Source: Kitasatospora indigofera
GTDB taxonomy: Bacteria; Actinomycetota; Actinomycetes; Streptomycetales; Streptomycetaceae
Length of the DNA stretch: 64,000 nucleotides
Assembly: GCF_014655955.1 (NCBI RefSeq)
Contig: NZ_BNBO01000030.1
Location: 1-64,000, forward strand
Reading direction: 5' to 3'
The position numbers and the translations under genes are program-made. Of the stretch, positions 29,544 through 38,411 are shown in pieces. The notes beneath the pieces are model-generated. The model saw only the letters and a list, made by a program, of their open reading frames with translations, was not told the origin of the DNA and made no database searches. Every line of letters begins with the position of its first letter. The stretch's first letter is position 1.

Positions 29544-29682
29544 AGCTCCACTGTACGGAGCCCGCCGCCCGGCCGGAACGGTGCCGCGCTACCGGCGCCT
29601 TCCACCTCGACGTCCCCGGGCGGACTCGGCCGGAGCCGACCGGCGCAGCGCCCGTCCCGGCCTCCCGTGAACAGGGTCGGAC

Positions 29683-31035
29683 TCAGCGGATGTCGGACAG
29701 CTTCGCCCTCAACTGCAGCACCGACTTGGTGTGGATCTGGCTGACCCTGCTCTCGGTCACGCCCAGCACCTGACCGATCTCAGCGAGCGTCAGGCCCTCG
29801 TAGTAGTACAGCGTCACCACGGTCTTCTCCCGCTCCGGGAGCGTGTTGATCGCGTTGGCCAGCAGCCGGCGCATCTCGCGGTCCTCGGCAACCGCGACCG
29901 GGTTGTCGGCGCCACGGTCCTCAAGGACGTCCACCAGACTCAGCCGGTCACCACCCTCGCCCGCCGGGTGGAGCAACTCGTCCAGGGCGACCACGTTGGC
30001 GAGCGAGAGCTGACTGAAGATGGCGTGCAGATCCTCGATGGCGATCCCCATCTCGGCCGCCACCTCGGGCTCATGCGGTGTCCGGCGGAGCTTCGCCTCC
30101 AACGTGGCGTACGTCCGCTCAACGGCTTTGGCCTTCTGCCGTACGGACCGTGGGATCCAGTCCAGTGCCCGCAGCTCGTCGATGATGGCGCCGCGGATAC
30201 GGCTGATGGCGTACGTCTCGAACTTGATCGCGCGGTCGATGTCGAACTTCTCGATGGCATCGATCAGCCCGAACACTCCGGAGGAGACGAAGTCGGCCTG
30301 CTCGACGTTGGCCGGGAGACCCACTCCCACCCGGCCCGCCACGTACTTGACCAGCGGGGAGTAGTGAAGGATCAGCTGCTCCCGGAGGCGGGCGTCGCCG
30401 CTCTCCTTGTAGGAGCGCCACAGAGCCTCCAGTGCGGTGCGGTCCTGGCCACCCGTCTCCCGACGGGCCGCCGGAGCCCGGCCGGCCCCGGGTGCGGTGC
30501 GCGGTGCCGCCGCGACCCTGACCGTCGCCCGGCCCGAGCGCGGCGACTCCGCACGACGAGCCGTGCGCGCCCCGCTTTCGGCCTGCGCGGGGTCGGCGTG
30601 CACAGCGACGGCCGGAACGGCGTCGGTCGACGCGGTGCCGACCAGGACGGCGTCGGCCGCAACGGCGTCGGTCAGGACGCCGTCGACCGGTGCGGTGGCT
30701 GCGACGCCCGCCGCACCGATGGTGACCGCCGTCCCCGCCGTGCCGCCGGCCACCCCGGTGCTGCCGGTCGGGTCAGCCGTGGCGGCCGCACCGGCGGGAG
30801 CGGCGGCGGCTGCGGGCGGGACTGCTCCCGCCGCGGCGGGTGGTGCGGCCGGTGCAGCCGGACCTGCCTCGGTCGACGTGCCGCCGCCGGCGGTGGCTCG
30901 CCCGCTCTGCCGGGCCAACCCCATCGCGCCCAGCGTCTTGGGCTGGAGGTCGGCCCCGGAACGTGTCTCGGTCCTCGGCCCTCCCGAGGACCGACCGCTG
31001 CCGGTCACCCTGTGTCCGGGAATGTGTGTGGGCAT
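29683..31035 (-). CDS. whiG: RNA polymerase sigma factor WhiG (FliA/SigD type) with long N-terminal extension
   Basis: A 450-residue sigma factor. From about residue 200 it matches WhiG over 250 residues: [39 protein letters not shown], then the region 4 helix-turn-helix [21 protein letters not shown]. WhiG commits aerial hyphae to sporulation. S. coelicolor WhiG is about 280 residues, with a short tail before this core; here the core is preceded by about 200 residues of Ala/Gly/Pro/Thr-rich sequence. The N-terminal MPTHIPG resembles the known WhiG start, which supports the whole frame. No good Shine-Dalgarno precedes the ATG at 31035, so an internal start cannot be excluded. Confidence 0.93.
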   Translation of the reverse strand: MPTHIPGHRVTGSGRSSGGPRTETRSGADLQPKTLGAMGLARQSGRATAGGGTSTEAGPAAPAAPPAAAGAVPPAAAAAPAGAAATADPTGSTGVAGGTAGTAVTIGAAGVAATAPVDGVLTDAVAADAVLVGTASTDAVPAVAVHADPAQAESGARTARRAESPRSGRATVRVAAAPRTAPGAGRAPAARRETGGQDRTALEALWRSYKESGDARLREQLILHYSPLVKYVAGRVGVGLPANVEQADFVSSGVFGLIDAIEKFDIDRAIKFETYAISRIRGAIIDELRALDWIPRSVRQKAKAVERTYATLEAKLRRTPHEPEVAAEMGIAIEDLHAIFSQLSLANVVALDELLHPAGEGGDRLSLVDVLEDRGADNPVAVAEDREMRRLLANAINTLPEREKTVVTLYYYEGLTLAEIGQVLGVTESRVSQIHTKSVLQLRAKLSDIR

Positions 31036-31217
31036 ACGTTGGTCTGCGCCATTCTGCCGAGTCGTGTGCTGATAGGGAAGCCAATGGCGAGCGTAGCGTG
31101 ACCGACTCGCTGCAATGCGCTACCGCCACTCGGTCGTCCCCCGATCCGGTGGCGTCCCGACCGCACCCCCGGCCGGTGCACGGCGACCCCGACGGCAGCC
31201 GGGAGAAGCCCGCCGGC

Positions 31218-32618
31218 TCACCTCCTGCGGACCAGCCTCCAGTGCGCCCCACAGCGCTCGACGAATCCCAACGAGCCCAGCTCGTAGAGGCGTTGCAGCA
31301 CTTCGTCGGGCGGCAGCCCGGACTCCCGTGCCACTCGCTCGACCGGTGCCCCCTCAGCGCTCGCCGGCACGGCTTCGAGGACTCTGGCGACGGCCGGCTC
31401 CAGAAGATCGCGAGGCAGAACCGGCCCGGCGCGGCGCGGCGCCAGGTCGTCCCCCATCGCCCCGATCAGCTCGCCGATCTCGGCCGCGTCGGTGACCAGA
31501 GTGGCGCCACCACTTCGGATGAGCGCGTGCACACCGGCCGAGAGCTCGGAGGTGACGGGGCCGGCGACACCCATGGTGTGCCGGTTCAGTTCGCGGGCGC
31601 GCCGCGCCGTGCTGAGCGCCCCGCTGCGCAGAGCCGCTTCGACCACCACCGTGCCCCGGGTCAGGGCCGCGATGACCCGGTTGCGCAGGACGAAGCGAAA
31701 GCGGTTCGGGTGCTCCCCCGGCGGGAGTTCACTCAGCAGCAGTCCCTGCTCGGCGATACGACGGATCAGTTCCGTGTGCCCCTGCGGGTAGGACATGTCC
31801 ACCCCGCAGGCGAGCACACCGATGGTGAGGCCTCCCACCGCGAGCGCGCCCCGGTGCGCCGCGGCGTCGATCCCGTAGGCCGCGCCGGACACCACCACCC
31901 ACCCGCGCTCGGCGAGCTGCGCGCCCAACTCTCCTGCCACATGGGCGCCGTAACTCGTGCACGCGCGGGCACCGACCACCGAGACCGAACGCAGGGCCAG
32001 CAGGCGCAGCGAGCCGGTGCCGATCACCCAGAGCCCGATCGGTCTCCCGGTGCCGAGATCGTCCAGCTGGCTGGGCCATTCCGTGTCCCCCGGAATGATG
32101 AAGCGGCCACCACGGGTTCGTACCCGTTCCAGGTCCGCCGACGGGTCGACCCCGGCCAGTCGCGCGCGGTAGGAGGCGAGTCGCCCCGGGTCGAGTTCCG
32201 GTTCGTCGGGCGCCCGGTCGTCGCGGATGCACTCCACCACCGCTACTGCCCCGGCCCGCGCCAGCCACCGGCCGAGTACCGCGTCGCCGGGCTCACTGAG
32301 TCTGCTGAGCGCCGCCCGGGCCAACCGCTCCTGTTGTGGGGGCGGGGGCGCCCCGGGCTCCGGGCGGCCCACTACCCCGGGCACCGCCGGCGCCGGCCCG
32401 GCTCTCGGCGCCCTACCGGGCCCCGGCCGATCCGTCACGGATCGAGCGGGCCCGGACCGAGCTGCTCCGGTCTGGGCGGCGCCGGTCTGGGCAGCTCCGG
32501 TCTGGACGACGCCGGTTCGAGTCGCGGGGGGCCGGACGGCCGTGGGCCAGCCCGGCGCCTTTTCAGCGGGCTTCTCCTGACGGGCGGTTCGCGTGGTGCG
32601 GTTCACCGTCGCCTCCAT
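31218..32618 (-). CDS. dprA: DNA-processing protein DprA (Smf)
   Basis: A 466-residue protein by the ATG at 32618. The Rossmann-like DprA fold is seen in LRSVSVVGARACTSYGAHVA, VVSGAAYGIDAAAHRGAL and LSELPPGEHPNRFRFVLRNR, with a C-terminal winged helix (PVERVARESGLPPDEVLQRL). In competent bacteria DprA loads RecA on incoming ssDNA; in streptomycetes its role is unclear. The first 100 residues are low complexity with tandem QTGAA units encoded by 15-bp repeats, so a start nearer residue 90 is possible. It follows comM by 83 nt in the usual yraN-comM-dprA order. Confidence 0.88.
   Translation of the reverse strand: MEATVNRTTRTARQEKPAEKAPGWPTAVRPPATRTGVVQTGAAQTGAAQTGAARSGPARSVTDRPGPGRAPRAGPAPAVPGVVGRPEPGAPPPPQQERLARAALSRLSEPGDAVLGRWLARAGAVAVVECIRDDRAPDEPELDPGRLASYRARLAGVDPSADLERVRTRGGRFIIPGDTEWPSQLDDLGTGRPIGLWVIGTGSLRLLALRSVSVVGARACTSYGAHVAGELGAQLAERGWVVVSGAAYGIDAAAHRGALAVGGLTIGVLACGVDMSYPQGHTELIRRIAEQGLLLSELPPGEHPNRFRFVLRNRVIAALTRGTVVVEAALRSGALSTARRARELNRHTMGVAGPVTSELSAGVHALIRSGGATLVTDAAEIGELIGAMGDDLAPRRAGPVLPRDLLEPAVARVLEAVPASAEGAPVERVARESGLPPDEVLQRLYELGSLGFVERCGAHWRLVRRR
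32469..32513. repeat. 15-bp tandem repeat inside dprA
   Basis: Three near-identical copies of a 15-bp unit (GGTCTGGGCNGCGCC type) plus a partial fourth encode repeated QTGAA in the N-terminal tail of DprA. The in-frame unit length allows copy-number change without frameshift. Confidence 0.75.
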
Positions 32619-32701
32619 GGTCGGCCTTCGGTCAGTGCTGAGTGAGGGGTGGTGGGTGGCCCTTCGGTCCCGGGCTAGCCGCCCGGGCGTGGCGGGTCGG
32701 G

Positions 32702-34345
32702 TCATGCCCGCCCAGGGCCGGCCGAGCGCTGTTGGCCGGCGGTTCGCCCGGCCAACGGGAGCCCCTGATCGACCCCGGTGCGCAGGACGAGTGCGGTGCG
32801 GAGGTCCCGTTGGTCCGGCCGTTGCCGCCCCGCCAGATCGGCCACCGTCCAGGCCACCCGGAGCACCCGGTCCAGCCCCCTGGCGGTCAGCAAACCGCGT
32901 TCCAGCTGGCTCGCGGCCTCGGTCATCGCGCCCGGCGCCAGCTCCCACCGGGTGCGCAGATGGTGACCGGGCACCTCCGCGTTGGTCCGCCACGGGGTGT
33001 CGGCCAGACGGGCGGCCGCGCGGTTCCGGGCCTCCCGTACGCGGGCGGCGACGGTCGCGGTGCTCTCCGCCGTGGTGTCGTGGTCCATGAGCTCCGCCCG
33101 GGTCACCGGCGCCACCTGGACCTGAAGGTCGACCCGGTCCAGCAACGGGCCCGACAGTCTGCCCTGATAGCGATTCACCATGACGGACGTGCATTCACAG
33201 CCTCCACCACGCAACGAATGCCGGCCGCACGGGCAGGGATTGGCCGCCAGGCAGAGCAGGAATCTGGCGGGCAGCCGCAGCGACCCGGCCGATCTGGCGA
33301 TCACCACCTCGCCGGACTCCAGCGGCTGGCGCAGCGCGTCCAGCACCCGAACGGGAAATTCCGGCGCTTCGTCCAGGAAGAGCACGCCCCGATGGGCGAG
33401 GGAGACCGCTCCCGGTCTGGGGAGCCCGCTGCCGCCCCCGACGATCGCGGGCATGGTGGTGGAGTGGTGCGGGGCGCAGTACGGCGGGCCCGCGATCAAC
33501 GGACGCCCGGGTGGCAGCAGACCCGCGACGGAATGGACCGCCGTGACCTCCAGCGCCTCGGACTGTGTGAGTGGAGGCAGCAGGGCCGGCAAGCGCTCGG
33601 CGAGCATCGTCTTGCCCGCGCCCGGTGGCCCCTTGAGGTAGAGGTGGTGGCCGCCCGCGGCGGCGATCTCCAGGGCCCGACGGGCCTCGTACTGGCCGGC
33701 GACATCGGCGAGATCGAGCGGCGCACTCGCCTGTCCCGAAAGACCCCGCATCCCCGAGCCGGGCAGCACCAGCCCGGCCAGCATCGGGTCGGGGCGGCCG
33801 GTCACGGTGTCGTCCTGTTCCTCCGGCACCGGCGCGTCCGTGAGTACGGCGATCAGCTGGCGGAGGCTGCGGACACCGATGACGGAGACCCCGGGGACCA
33901 GAGCGGCCTCGGCCGCGGTCTGTTCCGCGACCACGACGTGCCGGTAGCCGGCCTCGGCGGCGGCGAGGACGGAGGGCAGCACCCCGCGCACGGGTCGCAC
34001 CCGGCCGTCCAGGCCCAGCTCGCCGATGATCAGAAGCTCCGCGATGGTGGCGGGATCGAGCCGTTCGGCGGCCGCCAGCACGGCACAGGCCACGGCGAGG
34101 TCGAACCCGCTGCCACTCTTGGGCACCGAGGCGGGGCTGAGCCCCACGGTCAGTTTGCGCTGGGGCCACGGCTCGCCGCTGTTGACCACAGCTGCCCGGA
34201 CCCGGTCCCGGGCCTCCGACAGGGCCTTGTCCGGCAGCCCGACCAAGCTGAACGCCGCGACCCCCGGTTCGAGGTCGGCCTGGACCTCGACCACCACACC
34301 GTCCACGCCGACCAGGGCGACCGAGCAGGTGCGCGCGAAGGCCAT
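32702..34345 (-). CDS. comM: YifB/ComM-family Mg-chelatase-like AAA+ ATPase
   Basis: A 547-residue protein. A Lon-protease-like N-terminal domain (residues 1-170, with LTVGLSPASVPKSGSGFDL) is followed by the AAA+ domain. Walker A is GPPGAGKTMLAERLP, Walker B GVLFLDEAPEF, then the C-terminal Mg-chelatase segment. ComM is a hexameric branch-migration helicase in natural transformation of gamma-proteobacteria. The LAANPCPCG motif is present. Only 1 nt separates its ATG from the yraN stop. Confidence 0.92.
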   Translation of the reverse strand: MAFARTCSVALVGVDGVVVEVQADLEPGVAAFSLVGLPDKALSEARDRVRAAVVNSGEPWPQRKLTVGLSPASVPKSGSGFDLAVACAVLAAAERLDPATIAELLIIGELGLDGRVRPVRGVLPSVLAAAEAGYRHVVVAEQTAAEAALVPGVSVIGVRSLRQLIAVLTDAPVPEEQDDTVTGRPDPMLAGLVLPGSGMRGLSGQASAPLDLADVAGQYEARRALEIAAAGGHHLYLKGPPGAGKTMLAERLPALLPPLTQSEALEVTAVHSVAGLLPPGRPLIAGPPYCAPHHSTTMPAIVGGGSGLPRPGAVSLAHRGVLFLDEAPEFPVRVLDALRQPLESGEVVIARSAGSLRLPARFLLCLAANPCPCGRHSLRGGGCECTSVMVNRYQGRLSGPLLDRVDLQVQVAPVTRAELMDHDTTAESTATVAARVREARNRAAARLADTPWRTNAEVPGHHLRTRWELAPGAMTEAASQLERGLLTARGLDRVLRVAWTVADLAGRQRPDQRDLRTALVLRTGVDQGLPLAGRTAGQQRSAGPGRA

Positions 34346-34346
34346 G

Positions 34347-35150
34347 TCAGACCACCCCGCGGAGGTGTTCCACGGTGGCAGCGCCTTTGATCCGGTTGAT
34401 CACGGCCACCAGATCGATCCGTACCCCGCCCGGCGGTGGCGGGGCGGGCCACGGCACGCCGCCGACGGCTCCGGTCGCCGCTCCCGGCCCGCGGTCGCCC
34501 GCGCCGGACTGCTCGGGGCCCGGTGAGCCAGCACCTGAAGCACAGGCGTCGACGGGGCTCGCACCGGGCACGGACACTCCGGCAGCCGTGGTGAACGAAG
34601 GGCCCGCGCCGGGAGCACTCACGCCCTCGGCCAGAGCTGCGAAGTGGACGGGCCAACGCTCGGCGAGCCATCGTTCGGCCAGTCGCCGCAAGCGGTCGGC
34701 CTTGACCGCGTCGATGGCCTCGGTGGGCTGTTGGAAGCTCCGCTCGGAGCGGGTCTTCACCTCGCAGACGGCCAAGGTCTCGCCGTCCAGGGCGACGATG
34801 TCCAGCTCGCCCTCGGCGCAACGCCAGTTCCGTTCGAGGATGCGCAGCCCGTCGGCGACGAGCCGTCGGGCCGCCACCTGTTCGCCGTAACGGCCCAGCC
34901 CGTTGTTGGTGCTGCGGCCGGTGTCCGCACGATGCTCGTCCGGCCGGCGGGCGGCGGCCGGCCCGCGGGCGTCATGTGGCGCGCCCTGCCCTCTGTCCCG
35001 CGCCCCGGACCTGCCGCTGCCGGCCTTCCGTGCGGTGGCCGCGGCCGCTCGCCGCGACGGGCTCCCGTCCTCGCCCCGTGCCGTGCCCTTCCGTGCGGGC
35101 GCCTTGGTCCGCCTTGTGCGTTCGGTCGTGCCCTGCTGGGTGTCCTGCAC
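34347..35150 (-). CDS. yraN: YraN/UPF0102-family nuclease-like protein with extensions
   Basis: A 267-residue protein. The UPF0102 core starts at about residue 82 (NNGLGRYGEQVAARRLVADG) and carries the PD-(D/E)XK-like elements GELDIVALDGETLAVCEVKT. Family members are usually 110-130 residues. Here an 80-residue basic, Ala/Gly-rich tail precedes the core, and about 60 Gly/Ala/Pro-rich residues are inserted before the last strand GGVRIDLVAVINR. The GTG at 35150 was chosen because GGAGGTGG lies 5 nt upstream. A Holliday-junction-resolvase-like role is assumed for the family but unproven. Confidence 0.85.
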   Translation of the reverse strand: MQDTQQGTTERTRRTKAPARKGTARGEDGSPSRRAAAATARKAGSGRSGARDRGQGAPHDARGPAAARRPDEHRADTGRSTNNGLGRYGEQVAARRLVADGLRILERNWRCAEGELDIVALDGETLAVCEVKTRSERSFQQPTEAIDAVKADRLRRLAERWLAERWPVHFAALAEGVSAPGAGPSFTTAAGVSVPGASPVDACASGAGSPGPEQSGAGDRGPGAATGAVGGVPWPAPPPPGGVRIDLVAVINRIKGAATVEHLRGVV

Positions 35151-35216
35151 GATGACCACCTCCGACCACGGAGGCTGCCGGGCCCGGCCGGAGTGGTCCA
35201 GGGGGTGCCGTTTCCC

Positions 35217-35242
35217 TGTGGAAAACCAGGGGCTGTGGATAA
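35217..35242 (-). promoter_or_regulatory. Pair of DnaA-box-like sites upstream of yraN
   Basis: On the minus strand TTATCCACA (35242-35234), a perfect classical DnaA box, is followed by TTTTCCACA (35225-35217). Spacing is 17 nt, and both face the yraN start. They lie in the 158-nt gap between the DUF2469 gene and yraN. Confidence 0.5.
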
Positions 35243-35308
35243 CTCTTGTCACCCACAGGAGTGAGGAATCGGATCACCCCTGGACATCGGCCCGCCGGCG
35301 GGCCACCG

Positions 35309-35635
35309 TCAGTTGCCGAAGCCCGAATCGTCGGAGGGCAGCTCCAGATCGCTCTTCGCCAGCTCCTCGATGTTGACGTCCTTGAACGTCAGCACCCTGA
35401 CCTTGCGGACGAACCGGGCGGGCCGGTACATGTCCCAGACCCAGGCGTCGGCCATAGACACCTCGAAGAAGACCTCGCCCTGGAGCGAGTGGACCTGTAG
35501 CTCGTAGTCGTTCGTGAGATAGAAACGCCGCTCGGTCTCGATCACGTACTTGAACAGGCCGACAACGTCCCGGTACTCCCGGTAGAGCTTGAGCTCCATC
35601 TCGGTCTCGTACTTTTCGAGATCCTCGGCACTCAT
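35309..35635 (-). CDS. DUF2469 protein
   Basis: A 108-residue conserved actinobacterial protein with the typical start MSAEDLEKYETEMELKLYRE and the block SLQGEVFFEVSMADAWVWDM. The family has no known function and is always small and acidic. It sits between a Nudix gene and yraN; in mycobacteria the same gene lies between rnhB and yraN. Start ATG at 35635. Gap to the Nudix gene is 54 nt. Confidence 0.9.
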   Translation of the reverse strand: MSAEDLEKYETEMELKLYREYRDVVGLFKYVIETERRFYLTNDYELQVHSLQGEVFFEVSMADAWVWDMYRPARFVRKVRVLTFKDVNIEELAKSDLELPSDDSGFGN

Positions 35636-35689
35636 TCAGGCGTCCCCTCAACTCGTCAGTCCACCCATTGTGGACCACCACACCCGTCA

Positions 35690-36163
35690 TCAGAGCCGTA
35701 CTGGAACGACTGGCGGCCCATCCGCCAGCAGGCGCTCCAGGAGCCCCGCTAGTCCGACCGGGTAGACGGTCTCCGTCGTGTCCCGCAGCTCGGTCACCGT
35801 CCACCAACGCGACTCCAGCAACAGAGCGTGCTCCTCCTCCCCGGAGCCCGAGGAGTCGACCGTCGTGCACGAGGTACGGGCCAGAAAGAAGCACTGGTCC
35901 TGCTCGAACCGCTCTCCGCGGAAGGAGAAAGCCACCGTGCCGTGCGCCACCAGCGGACCCAGGGCGACATCGCGCATCCCCGTCTCCTCGGCCAGCTCCC
36001 GCAACGCTGCCTCACGCGGCCCCTCCCCCGGCTCCAGTCCGCCACCGGGGGTGACCCACCAGGTCACCCCGGGGACCGCCGGGTCGAACCCCCGGAAGAG
36101 CAGCACCCTGTCCTGGTCGTCGAGCAGCAGGACGCGCGCCGCCCTGCGCCGTTGCGTCGCCAT
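35690..36163 (-). CDS. Nudix hydrolase
   Basis: A 157-residue protein with the Nudix box GGGLEPGEGPREAALRELAEETG (residues about 41-63, fitting GX5EX7REUXEEXGU). It hydrolyses a nucleoside diphosphate linked to another moiety; the substrate is unknown. The ATG at 36163 has AGGAGGG upstream. It lies 46 nt after sipZ and probably shares its transcript; the S. lividans sipZ operon is likewise reported to carry unrelated genes downstream. Confidence 0.88.
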   Translation of the reverse strand: MATQRRRAARVLLLDDQDRVLLFRGFDPAVPGVTWWVTPGGGLEPGEGPREAALRELAEETGMRDVALGPLVAHGTVAFSFRGERFEQDQCFFLARTSCTTVDSSGSGEEEHALLLESRWWTVTELRDTTETVYPVGLAGLLERLLADGPPVVPVRL

Positions 36164-36209
36164 GCCTGTCCCTCCTGCCGGCCTGGACACCGCCCGGCCC
36201 GGTCCCCCC

Positions 36210-36962
36210 TCAGGCCGTGGCCCTCCGCCGGACCCTGCGCACAAGACCGGCCACGGCGCCGGCCCCCGAGGTCACCACGATCAGCGCGGCCCCCGCCACA
36301 GTGGCACAGGCCGCCGGCTCCAGCGGACCCCGCCCGCTCGTACCCGGTCCACCGACCGCGTCGAAGGCCACGGTACGCCCGAACATCCCCGCCCTGCCCA
36401 GAGGCAGGACGGTCGCCTCGACCCTGGCGACCACGTCGGCGGCGGGGACGGTACCGCCGGCCACGTCCAGGTGCGTCCGGGAGTCGAGGGAACCGAGGCG
36501 GTTGTCCCCCATCAGGAACAACCTCCCCGCCGGTACCTCGACGCTGAAGGCCGCGCCCTGCAGCTGCTTCTCGTCGACGTACGGTTCGTCGACCGCCTTG
36601 CCGTTGACCGTCAGCCGGTTGCCGCTGTCGCAGCAGGCCACCGTGTCCCCACCCACCGCGACCACCCGCTTGACCATGACCGCCCCGCCCCAGAGTTCGT
36701 CACGGAACACCACGACATCACCACGGCCGACCGCGCCGCCGCCCTTGCGGGCCAGAACGGTGTCACCGATCTGCAGCGTCGGCGACATCGAGGCGGTGGG
36801 GATGCGGTACGGGGTGTAGTCCACGGCGATCAGCCCGAATCCGCCGAGCAACAGCACGAGCCCCAGCGCGATCGCCACACCCTGGACGACCGACCCGACC
36901 CTGCGCCGAGGCCGCCGTGTGCCCACCGGACGATCGACAGTCTTCTCAGCAACACTGCTCAT
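36210..36962 (-). CDS. sipZ: Type I signal peptidase (SipZ position)
   Basis: A 250-residue membrane peptidase. The N-terminal anchor is VAIALGLVLLLGGFGLIAV (residues 29-47). The catalytic dyad is Ser58 (PTASMSPT) and Lys98 (VMVKRVVAVGGD), and GDNRLGSLDSRTHLD is box E. A C-terminal hydrophobic segment (ATVAGAALIVVTSGAGAVAG) before a basic tail gives a second anchor, as known for three of the four S. lividans enzymes. It is separated from sipY by 222 nt, which fits its own promoter. It is the most divergent of the four and lacks the long cytoplasmic tail. Confidence 0.9.
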   Translation of the reverse strand: MSSVAEKTVDRPVGTRRPRRRVGSVVQGVAIALGLVLLLGGFGLIAVDYTPYRIPTASMSPTLQIGDTVLARKGGGAVGRGDVVVFRDELWGGAVMVKRVVAVGGDTVACCDSGNRLTVNGKAVDEPYVDEKQLQGAAFSVEVPAGRLFLMGDNRLGSLDSRTHLDVAGGTVPAADVVARVEATVLPLGRAGMFGRTVAFDAVGGPGTSGRGPLEPAACATVAGAALIVVTSGAGAVAGLVRRVRRRATA

Positions 36963-37184
36963 CGAAACCGTCCAACCTGACCGACCGGGGAACCTGCGGG
37001 CACGACCTCACCCGTGGCGCGGACGCCGACGGGCCGTGGCACGTCCGAGCAGATTACTCGTCGGTACCACGGCCCGCGCAAGACCCGTATCGCCCCCGAT
37101 CACCCGGATCCCCCGACCCGCCGGCGACTGCCCGGAAGGAGCTGATCAGGATGTCCAGAGCATCACAGGGTGCGAAACCCCATG

Positions 37185-38162
37185 TCAGGAGGCGATCCGC
37201 CGCCTCACCCTGCGGACCAGCGGCCAGAGACCCACCGCGCCGAGCGTGCCGGCCGCCGGCGGGACGAACGGCTCGGCCGCCGCCAGGCCCTTCTGGTCGA
37301 AGGTCGCCGGCACCGGGAGCGTCGCCCAGCGGTCGAGCGGCCAGGCGACCACGAAGGCACGGCCGACCACGTCACCCACGGGCACGGTGCCGCCGCCGGG
37401 CTGGTCCATGTGGTAGCGGGAGTCCAGCGAGTCGGCCCGGTGGTCACCCATCACCCAGATCCGGCCTTCGGGCACGTGGACGGGACCGAACTGCTTGGTG
37501 CCGCACGGCGTGTTCCCCGGGAAGATGTAGGGCTCGTCGAGCGCGATCCCGTTGACCTTGACCGGTCCCTCGCCCTCGCACTCGACGGTGTCACCACCGA
37601 CCGCGATGACCCGCTTGATGAGGTCCTTCTCGTTCGCCGACGGCATCAGGCCGACGAAGCTGAGGACGTCCTGGAGCCCCCTCACGAAGGAGTTGTTGCT
37701 CTGCTGGGCGGGCTCGTCGTTCAGCCAGCCGCCCGGGTCGTGGAAGACCACGACCTCGCCGCGCTCGGGTTCGGCCCCGAACCACGGGGTCAGCTTGTCG
37801 ACCAGCACGCGGTCGCCGACCTGCAGAGTGTTCTGCATCGACTCGGACGGGATGGAGAACGCCTGGACGAAGAACGTCTTGATCACGAGAGCCAGGATCA
37901 GCGCGATCCCGATCAGGATCGGCAGTTCCTTCCAGAAGGACCGCGGCTTGCGCTCCCCACTCGGTGCCTCCGCCGATCCCTCGTCCTCCTCGGCAGCGGC
38001 CGGAACGTCGTCCGTGCCGCCGCTCTGGTCCTCCGCCGACTGTGCCGCGGTGTCCTCGACAGAGCCCGAAGGCTCTGCGGACTCGGCCGACCGGGCCGTC
38101 CGGCCGCCGGCGCCCTCGGGCTCTCCGGCGCCTGAACGGGCGCCGATCACCAAATCCCCCAC
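37185..38162 (-). CDS. sipY: Type I signal peptidase (SipY position)
   Basis: A 325-residue enzyme. An acidic tail of about 75 residues precedes the anchor LPILIGIALILALVIKTFFV. The dyad is Ser108 (SIPSESMQNT) and Lys183 (DLIKRVIAVGGDTVE), and box E reads MGDHRADSLDSRYHMD. A short weak C-terminal hydrophobic stretch ends in RRVRRR. The GTG at 38162 was chosen because GGGAGGAG lies 6 nt upstream; the open frame reaches to 38408 without such a site. Confidence 0.9.
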   Translation of the reverse strand: MGDLVIGARSGAGEPEGAGGRTARSAESAEPSGSVEDTAAQSAEDQSGGTDDVPAAAEEDEGSAEAPSGERKPRSFWKELPILIGIALILALVIKTFFVQAFSIPSESMQNTLQVGDRVLVDKLTPWFGAEPERGEVVVFHDPGGWLNDEPAQQSNNSFVRGLQDVLSFVGLMPSANEKDLIKRVIAVGGDTVECEGEGPVKVNGIALDEPYIFPGNTPCGTKQFGPVHVPEGRIWVMGDHRADSLDSRYHMDQPGGGTVPVGDVVGRAFVVAWPLDRWATLPVPATFDQKGLAAAEPFVPPAAGTLGAVGLWPLVRRVRRRIAS

Positions 38163-38411
38163 GACATCTCCTCCCTGCTGTGCGGACGCTCGTGCGCCCG
38201 CTCTCACCAGTGCCGCACAGCGGGCACCACGCTCACCACGATCCGGCCTTCCACCAACCTCAGACCTGCCCGTCACGAGCACACCTGACGCCGGTCCGGC
38301 CGCCGGGAAACCGGCACTACGCACCGGGGAACCCAGCACTTCTCTATCACTCCAAGGCATCCTGCCCGTGATCCCACGCGCCATGGCTCTGCGGCCGCCC
38401 TGGGGCAAGGC

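Noticed and set aside
32619-33194. Extension of dprA upstream of 32618
   Set aside because: It would overlap the end of comM by almost 500 nt and has no known DprA homology, so it was not used.
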